In this document: in pieces, positions 58,957 to 64,000 of the stretch
How the letters are laid out: the number at the start of each line of letters is the position of its first letter
How positions within the stretch are numbered: position 1 is the first letter of the stretch
Notes under the pieces: generated by a model
Database searches by the model: none
Told to the model about the DNA's origin: nothing
What the model saw: only the letters and a program-made list of their open reading frames with translations
Source: Flavobacterium hungaricum
GTDB taxonomy: Bacteria > Bacteroidota > Bacteroidia > Flavobacteriales > Flavobacteriaceae
Direction: 5' to 3'
DNA length: 64,000 bases
Assembly: GCF_015182285.1 (NCBI RefSeq)
Contig: NZ_PRDM01000006.1
Location: forward strand, 1-64,000
Translations under genes and position numbers: made by a program

Positions 58957-60231
58957 TTGGAAATACTAATAATATTTTTTCTAATACTATTAAACGGAGT
59001 TTTCTCCATGTCTGAAATTGCACTGATTTCAGCACGAAAAAACAGGCTGGAAACAGCTGCCAAAAAGGGAAATAAAAGCGCTAAAACAGCGCTTGATTTA
59101 GCCAATTCCCCAAATAAATTTTTATCTACAGTACAAATCGGAATTACCTTAATCGGAATTCTAACCGGTATTTATAGTGGAGACAAAATAACAGCAGATG
59201 TTGAGCTTTTTGTAGCTGGTTTTGCTGCGTTAAAGCCTTATGCACATTCAGTTGCCGTAGGAATTGTAGTTGTTGTATTAACATTCTTTTCTTTGGTTTT
59301 GGGAGAATTGCTTCCAAAACGTATTGGATTGAATTATCCAGAATCGATTGCAAAAATGGTTGCGATGCCAATGAAAGTGATTTCGATTATAACGGCACCG
59401 TTTATTTGGTTATTAACTTCATCAACAGATTTTTTGCTGAATGTCTTCCAGATCAAACCAACTGCAGATGGAAAAGTAACCGAAGAAGAAATTAAAGCCA
59501 TCATTAAAGAAGGAACAGAAGTAGGAGAAGTTCAGGAAATTGAACAAGATATTGTGGAACGTGTTTTTCATATCGGAGACCGAAAAGTAAGCTCGTTAAT
59601 GACACACAGAAAGTCTGTTGACATGCTGCCATTAAAGGCTGACAGATTTAAAATAAAAGAATTAGTAGTTCAGGATTTACACGGAGTTTATCCAGTTTAC
59701 AATGATAATTACGATGATATTGTCGGAGTCGTAACACTTAAAAATATTTTTGCAAGCATCGAAAACGATAATTTCGATTTGTCAAAAATAATGAGTGAAG
59801 TACCTTACTTAATGGAACAAACCACGGCCTACAAAGCTTTGGAGAATTTCAAGAAAACAGGAGTGCATTATGCACTGGTTTCTGATGAATACGGTGTTTT
59901 TCAGGGAATGATTACATTGAATGACATTTTAGAAGCTTTAGTTGGAGATGCATCAGAGTTTTACAAAGATGAATTTCAATTGGTAGAAAGAGAAGACGGT
60001 TCTTGGCTGGTTGACGGGCATTATTCGCTGCACGATTTCTTAACTTATTTCGAATTAGACGAATTGACAAACGATTACGAAGTAAATACTGTAAGCGGTA
60101 TGATTATGACTGAGCTTTCGCATATTCCAAAAGAAGGCGAAAAATTAGTCTGGCAGAAATTTGTCTTAGAAGTCGTAGACATGGACGGCGTAAAAATTGA
60201 TAAAGTGCTGGTAAAAGCACTTAAAGAGTAG
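58957..60231 (+). CDS. CNNM/CorC-type transporter-associated protein (hemolysin family)
   Basis: A 424-residue membrane protein. The CNNM domain (DUF21) with about three or four helices spans about residues 1-190. VTEEEIKAIIKEGTEVGEV follows. Two CBS domains occupy about 205-330 (including VYPVYNDNYDDIVGVVTLKNIF and YALVSDEYGVFQGMITLNDILEALVGD). The C-terminal CorC_HlyC domain (VEREDGSWLVDGHYSLHDFL...) closes it. Members take part in Mg2+/Co2+ efflux or related transport. Confidence 0.93.
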   Translation: MEILIIFFLILLNGVFSMSEIALISARKNRLETAAKKGNKSAKTALDLANSPNKFLSTVQIGITLIGILTGIYSGDKITADVELFVAGFAALKPYAHSVAVGIVVVVLTFFSLVLGELLPKRIGLNYPESIAKMVAMPMKVISIITAPFIWLLTSSTDFLLNVFQIKPTADGKVTEEEIKAIIKEGTEVGEVQEIEQDIVERVFHIGDRKVSSLMTHRKSVDMLPLKADRFKIKELVVQDLHGVYPVYNDNYDDIVGVVTLKNIFASIENDNFDLSKIMSEVPYLMEQTTAYKALENFKKTGVHYALVSDEYGVFQGMITLNDILEALVGDASEFYKDEFQLVEREDGSWLVDGHYSLHDFLTYFELDELTNDYEVNTVSGMIMTELSHIPKEGEKLVWQKFVLEVVDMDGVKIDKVLVKALKE

Positions 60232-60395
60232 AGAATTTGTTTCAAGTTTAAAGTTTCAAGTTTCAGGTTAGCTTACGCACTTAACTTGAAACATGAAACC
60301 TGAAACTTTGAAACTGCACATAACAATAAATAGAGGATAGAGATTGGTTTTAGTTTAATCTAAAATCTAAAATCTAAAATCTGAAATTCAAAACA
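60232..60395. repeat. Inverted repeat of GTTTCAAG words upstream of obgE
   Basis: GTTTCAAGTTTAAAGTTTCAAGTTTCAGGTT on the left is mirrored imperfectly by AACTTGAAACATGAAACCTG and AAACTTTGAAAC on the right. Three AATCTAAA(A/T) units follow just before the start codon. Confidence 0.65.
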
Positions 60396-61397
60396 ATGAC
60401 AGAGGGAAATTTTGTAGATTACGTTAAGATATATGTTTCGTCCGGAAAAGGAGGAAAGGGATCTACACATTTACATAGAGAGAAATTTATTGAAAAGGGC
60501 GGACCAGATGGTGGAGATGGCGGTCGCGGCGGACACGTATATTTAGTTGGGAACAAAGGTCTTTGGACATTGTTTCACTTAAAATTTGCGAGACACATTA
60601 AAGCAGGTCACGGTGGTGATGGAGGAGGAGACCGCAGTACGGGTGCTGACGGAGAAGATAAGTACATTGAAGTGCCTCTAGGAACAGTTGTAAAAGATAA
60701 AGAAACTGGAGAAACGTTATTTGAAATAACCGAAGACGGAGAAAAAAGAATTCTTTGCAAAGGCGGGAAAGGCGGTTTAGGAAACTGGCATTTTAGAAGT
60801 TCTACAAATCAGACACCGCGCTATGCACAGCCAGGTTTGTTAGGAATAGAAATGGACGTAATCCTGGAACTAAAAGTTTTGGCAGACGTTGGTTTGGTAG
60901 GTTTTCCGAATGCAGGAAAATCAACTTTACTTTCTGTTTTAACATCGGCTAAACCAAAAATTGCAGATTATCCGTTTACAACTTTAAAGCCAAATTTAGG
61001 TATTGTGGCTTACAGAGATTTTCAATCTTTTGTAATCGCAGATATTCCTGGAATTATAGAAGGTGCTGCAGAAGGAAAAGGTTTAGGGCATTATTTCTTA
61101 AGACATATTGAACGTAACTCAACTTTATTATTCTTGGTTCCGGTTGATACACCAGATATTAAAGCAGAATATGATATTTTGGTTAACGAATTAACAAAAT
61201 ACAATCCAGAAATGCTGGATAAAGAACGTCTTTTGGTAATCTCAAAATGCGATATGCTGGATGATGAATTAAAAGCAGAACTAAAAGCAGAATTGGATGT
61301 TTCTTTTAAAGATGTTCCTTATATGTTTATTTCGTCTGTTGCACAGCAAGGTTTAACAGATTTAAAAGATAAACTTTGGAAAATGCTTAATGAATAG
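60396..61397 (+). CDS. obgE: GTPase Obg
   Basis: A 333-residue GTPase of ribosome assembly. The N-terminal glycine-rich Obg domain (FVDYVKIYVSSGKGGKGSTHLHREKF, then GGPDGGDGGRGGHV) is followed by the G domain: GFPNAGKST (P-loop, near residue 168), DIPGIIEGAAEGKGLG (G3) and VISKCDMLDD (G4). No C-terminal extension. It binds the 50S subunit late in assembly and is essential. A clean terminator follows. Confidence 0.96.
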   Translation: MTEGNFVDYVKIYVSSGKGGKGSTHLHREKFIEKGGPDGGDGGRGGHVYLVGNKGLWTLFHLKFARHIKAGHGGDGGGDRSTGADGEDKYIEVPLGTVVKDKETGETLFEITEDGEKRILCKGGKGGLGNWHFRSSTNQTPRYAQPGLLGIEMDVILELKVLADVGLVGFPNAGKSTLLSVLTSAKPKIADYPFTTLKPNLGIVAYRDFQSFVIADIPGIIEGAAEGKGLGHYFLRHIERNSTLLFLVPVDTPDIKAEYDILVNELTKYNPEMLDKERLLVISKCDMLDDELKAELKAELDVSFKDVPYMFISSVAQQGLTDLKDKLWKMLNE

Positions 61398-61417
61398 TCT
61401 TTCTGATTAGATAAAAT

Positions 61418-61448
61418 AAAACCCGACAATTTAAACTTGTCGGGTTTT
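61418..61448. terminator. obgE terminator
   Basis: AAACCCGACAA / TTGTCGGGTTT form an 11-bp GC-rich stem followed by T5, about 20 bp beyond the stop codon. Confidence 0.88.
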
Positions 61449-61514
61449 TACTTTCTGCACGAAAAAAAACAAAAAGTATTTAGGATTTTTACTTTTTAAC
61501 TGAATCCTATGAAA

Positions 61515-62045
61515 TTATAATGCAAAGTTTTTAGAGATACCAATATTTAAAGTTTTTCCAAAATCAAAACCTAAACGCTCTTGTCTTGGATCATTTTTTC
61601 CGTCGAGATTATCATAGTTAATACCTCCAATGGAAAAGTTTAGGCCAAAACCATTTTTCATGTTAATAAATAATCCTGGATCAAAACTAGCATACATTCC
61701 TTTTGCATTGTTTAAAGAGGTATTTTGGTATCCAGCGCCCAAATCTGCATAAAAAGAAAACATATTGAAAAGCGGTACAGAGTAACGTACAAAACCACCT
61801 ATTTTATACTTTTCAGTTTTGTCCAATCCTGTAATTTTTGTGTTCATAATAGAACCTTCTACTCCAATAGTCCATTTGTCAGCAAATTGGTAACCTACTT
61901 TTGGAGAGAATTCAAAATTTTCAAGTTTTGATTCTCCAATTTTCTCTGAAGAGAACCCAACGTTTCCACCTAACAAAATAGAATTTTTCTGTGCACTTAC
62001 AATAGTCGTTACTAATAACGCAATTCCGGCTAATAATTTTTTCAT
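61515..62045 (-). CDS. Small outer-membrane beta-barrel protein
   Basis: A 176-residue protein with a signal peptide (MKKLLAGIALLVTTIVSAQ). Alternating residues and glycine/aromatic patterns (ILLGGNVGFSSEKI, FEFSPKVGYQFADKWTIGVEGSIMNTKI, YSVPLFNMFSFYADLGAGYQ), with a C-terminal strand ending in FAL, indicate an eight-strand-type barrel of the OmpW/porin-like group. A terminator separates it from obgE. Confidence 0.82.
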   Translation of the reverse strand: MKKLLAGIALLVTTIVSAQKNSILLGGNVGFSSEKIGESKLENFEFSPKVGYQFADKWTIGVEGSIMNTKITGLDKTEKYKIGGFVRYSVPLFNMFSFYADLGAGYQNTSLNNAKGMYASFDPGLFINMKNGFGLNFSIGGINYDNLDGKNDPRQERLGFDFGKTLNIGISKNFAL

Positions 62046-62359
62046 GTTTAATCGTATTTATTAAAAAGGCAAATTTAGAATAAATATTATTGTAAGAAAT
62101 ACTTTAGTTTTAAAATTTATTATTGAAGCTTTATTTTTACAAATAATTCAGGTTTTTAATTTATCACTTCATTTTGCAATAAATTTAATTGGTATTTTAA
62201 GAGATTTAATTCACAGATTTGGCAATAAATGGATGTCTTTGTAAAATCGAAAATTTCGAAAAATCAGCAATTTACCTGTTTAATTGGTTTTGTTTTTTGC
62301 TGTAATGCTTATTTTTTCTTTATAAATGAGCTATATTCGCAGAACTTAAACAAAATAAC
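62046..62359. other. Divergent promoter region of the barrel and S46 genes
   Basis: 314 bp of AT-rich DNA without coding sequence. Near 62331-62338 TATATTCG is one base from the -7 consensus and may serve the S46 gene, but no -33 element is visible at 19 bases. Confidence 0.4.
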
Positions 62360-64000
62360 ATGAAAAAAGTAATTTTATTCTTGACCATGTGCCTTATGGC
62401 TCTTCCTGTGAAAGCCGATGAAGGAATGTGGTTTTTGATGTTTATCGAAAGATTGAACCATAGAGATATGGAAAAAATGGGCTTGCAGTTGACAGCCGAA
62501 GAAATTTACAGTATCAATAATCACAGTTTGAAAGATGCGATTGTACAGTTTAATGGAGGCTGTACTGCTGAAATTGTTTCAAAAAACGGATTAGTTTTAA
62601 CAAATCACCATTGTGGCTACAATGCGATAGCAGAACTTTCTACTGCAGAAAAAAACTATTTAAAAGATGGTTTCTGGGCAAAAGATAAAAGTGCCGAGAT
62701 GAAACCAAAATCGCTATATGTTCGTTTCTTCGTTCGTATGGATGATGTTTCTAAAAGAATTTTGTCAAAAGTCAATGATACGATGACAGAAACAGAAAGA
62801 AACGCAATCATTCAACAGGAAATCAGCTTAATCGAAAAAGAGAACAGCGAAAATGGAAAATACACTGTTTCTGTTCGTCCTTTCTTTCAAGGAAATGAAT
62901 ATTACTATTTTGTTTACCAAGATTATACAGACGTTCGTTTAGTAGGAACTCCTCCTGAAAGCGTTGGTAAATTTGGCGGTGATACAGACAACTGGGAGTG
63001 GCCTCGTCAAACAGGAGATTTCTCTATGTTCAGAGTTTATGCAGATAAAAACGGAAATCCTGCTGCGTATTCTAAAGACAATGTGCCTTTACAGCCAAAA
63101 CATTATTTACCTGTAAGTATTAAAGGTGTTAAAGAAAATGATTTTGCAATGATTCTTGGTTATCCGGGTAGAACAAATCGTTGGATGCCGGCTGGCGGAA
63201 TTGAGCAAAATATAAACTACTCTTATCCTGCGTGGGTAGAGGGTGCAAAAACCGGAATGGACCAAATGAAAAAGTATATGGATAAAGATGCAACTGTTCG
63301 TTTACAGTATGCTTCTAAATATGCTTCGACTGCAAATTATTGGAAAAACCGTCAAGGTATGATCGATGCTCTTACAAAAGCAGGAACAGTTGACGCAAAA
63401 GCAGCGCAAGAAGATAAATTCTATGAATGGGCAAGCAAGCCTGCAAACAAAGAAAAGTACGAAAATGTAATTCCGACAATTAATGATTATTACAGAGAAA
63501 CAAACTTAAAAGCGCGTCATGATAATTATCTAATACAGCTTTTACGTACTTCTGCTTATGCAACTGGACCAGCGAATCTTGGAAACGCTTTAATTGCTTA
63601 TTACAAAGAAAATGATGCGAAGAAAGCTGAAATGATTCCTAAAATCAATGCATTGGTTGAAAGTATCTATGGGGAATTTTATGCTCCATTAGAAAAAGAT
63701 GTTTTAACAGCACAATTAAATTTATACGCTTCTAAAGCTGCTGAATACGGACTTGCTCCAGAAATTGCAAAAATGCAAAAAGCGAACAATGGAGATTTTA
63801 CTGCAGATGTAGCAAAAGCAACCGAAATTAGTTACTTTACTAATAAAGAAAAAGTATTGGCATTTTTAGCAGATCCAAAACCATTGGCAATTGTACACGA
63901 TCCTTTGTATATTATATCGAATGATTTATTGACAAAATACCGTGCTAAAACAGACGATCAGGCAAAAGCGGACGATGGTTTTGCAACGGCTTACCGTAAA
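62360..64000 (+). CDS. S46 family peptidase (DPP7/DPP11-like), 5' part
   Basis: 547 codons are present and the gene continues past the window end. A signal peptide (MKKVILFLTMCLMALPVKA) is followed by the S46 start DEGMWFLMFIERLN. The catalytic histidine is in LVLTNHHCGYNA (about residue 84) and the aspartate in FGGDTDNWEWPRQTGDFS (about 226). The serine lies beyond the edge. RTNRWMPAGG and the helical insert match the family. These dipeptidyl peptidases release dipeptides from oligopeptides in the periplasm of Bacteroidota. Whether it prefers hydrophobic (DPP7) or acidic (DPP11) residues cannot be decided without the C-terminal part. Confidence 0.95.
   Translation, partial: MKKVILFLTMCLMALPVKADEGMWFLMFIERLNHRDMEKMGLQLTAEEIYSINNHSLKDAIVQFNGGCTAEIVSKNGLVLTNHHCGYNAIAELSTAEKNYLKDGFWAKDKSAEMKPKSLYVRFFVRMDDVSKRILSKVNDTMTETERNAIIQQEISLIEKENSENGKYTVSVRPFFQGNEYYYFVYQDYTDVRLVGTPPESVGKFGGDTDNWEWPRQTGDFSMFRVYADKNGNPAAYSKDNVPLQPKHYLPVSIKGVKENDFAMILGYPGRTNRWMPAGGIEQNINYSYPAWVEGAKTGMDQMKKYMDKDATVRLQYASKYASTANYWKNRQGMIDALTKAGTVDAKAAQEDKFYEWASKPANKEKYENVIPTINDYYRETNLKARHDNYLIQLLRTSAYATGPANLGNALIAYYKENDAKKAEMIPKINALVESIYGEFYAPLEKDVLTAQLNLYASKAAEYGLAPEIAKMQKANNGDFTADVAKATEISYFTNKEKVLAFLADPKPLAIVHDPLYIISNDLLTKYRAKTDDQAKADDGFATAYRK

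Overview
The window looks like chromosomal DNA of a Flavobacterium-type organism (Bacteroidota, Flavobacteriia). It is AT-rich. Ribosome binding sites are weak and A-rich. Its clearest promoters carry the Bacteroidota -33 TTTG / -7 TAnnTTTG pattern. The gene content fits the same group: an S46 peptidase, a TonB-dependent receptor, a family M3 peptidase, a standalone KAS III, gcvP, and ExbB/ExbD with a glycine-rich TonB. No rRNA, insertion sequence, prophage or CRISPR array was seen.

Layout. From 0.1 to 4.6 kb lie a Crp/Fnr regulator next to a solitary lpxA, an acyltransferase-3 and an AlkB-like protein. From 4.6 to 9.1 kb is an accessory-looking run of small genes of unknown function, several with TTG starts, including one gene broken by one extra base in an A8 run, and ending in a MerR regulator with a palindromic operator. 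From 9.1 to 12 kb are an esterase-like hydrolase, a TonB-C-like exported protein and an XRE regulator. From 12.05 to 13.45 kb two tRNA-Val genes in about 190-bp direct repeats flank one orphan gene and a chimeric tRNA pseudogene. From 13.5 to 32 kb is mostly housekeeping: folC, exbB-exbD, tonB, an amino-acid dehydrogenase, acyl-CoA dehydrogenase, an M28 peptidase, SDR, SprT-like, MlaF/MlaE-like ABC genes, a glycosyltransferase, a methyltransferase, KAS III and gcvP.

From 34.5 to 41.5 kb is a minus-strand cluster headed by a GbsR/MarR-type regulator. Three copies of the operator AAACTTTCA-N8-TGAAAGTTT (one degenerate in an outer half) lie in front of the first three genes. The cluster encodes two families of tandem paralogous small membrane proteins (one member fused to a DUF2071-like domain), a DCC1-like thiol oxidoreductase, a TIGR01777-type SDR, a fatty-acid desaturase and an SRPBCC protein. 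It is probably an envelope or lipid-remodelling locus. Three short genes of unknown function (33.8, 42.0 and 42.4 kb) share a conserved leader RNA motif with an H-type pseudoknot-like layout. The third has a tandem paralog at 43.2 kb.

From 44 to 64 kb are an antiporter, a SanA-like protein, an M3 peptidase, purK and purE separated by a two-gene ATPase+HNH cassette resembling Septu (PtuA/PtuB) phage defence, a TonB-dependent receptor, a sorbosone-dehydrogenase-like lipoprotein, hpt, adk, a CNNM/CorC protein, obgE, a small outer-membrane barrel and the 5' part of an S46 peptidase gene that runs off the window end.

Intergenic regions are rich in dispersed repeats. There are three copies of a REP-like element whose ends are conserved but whose central hairpin differs, and many long inverted repeats each built from its own short repeated word.
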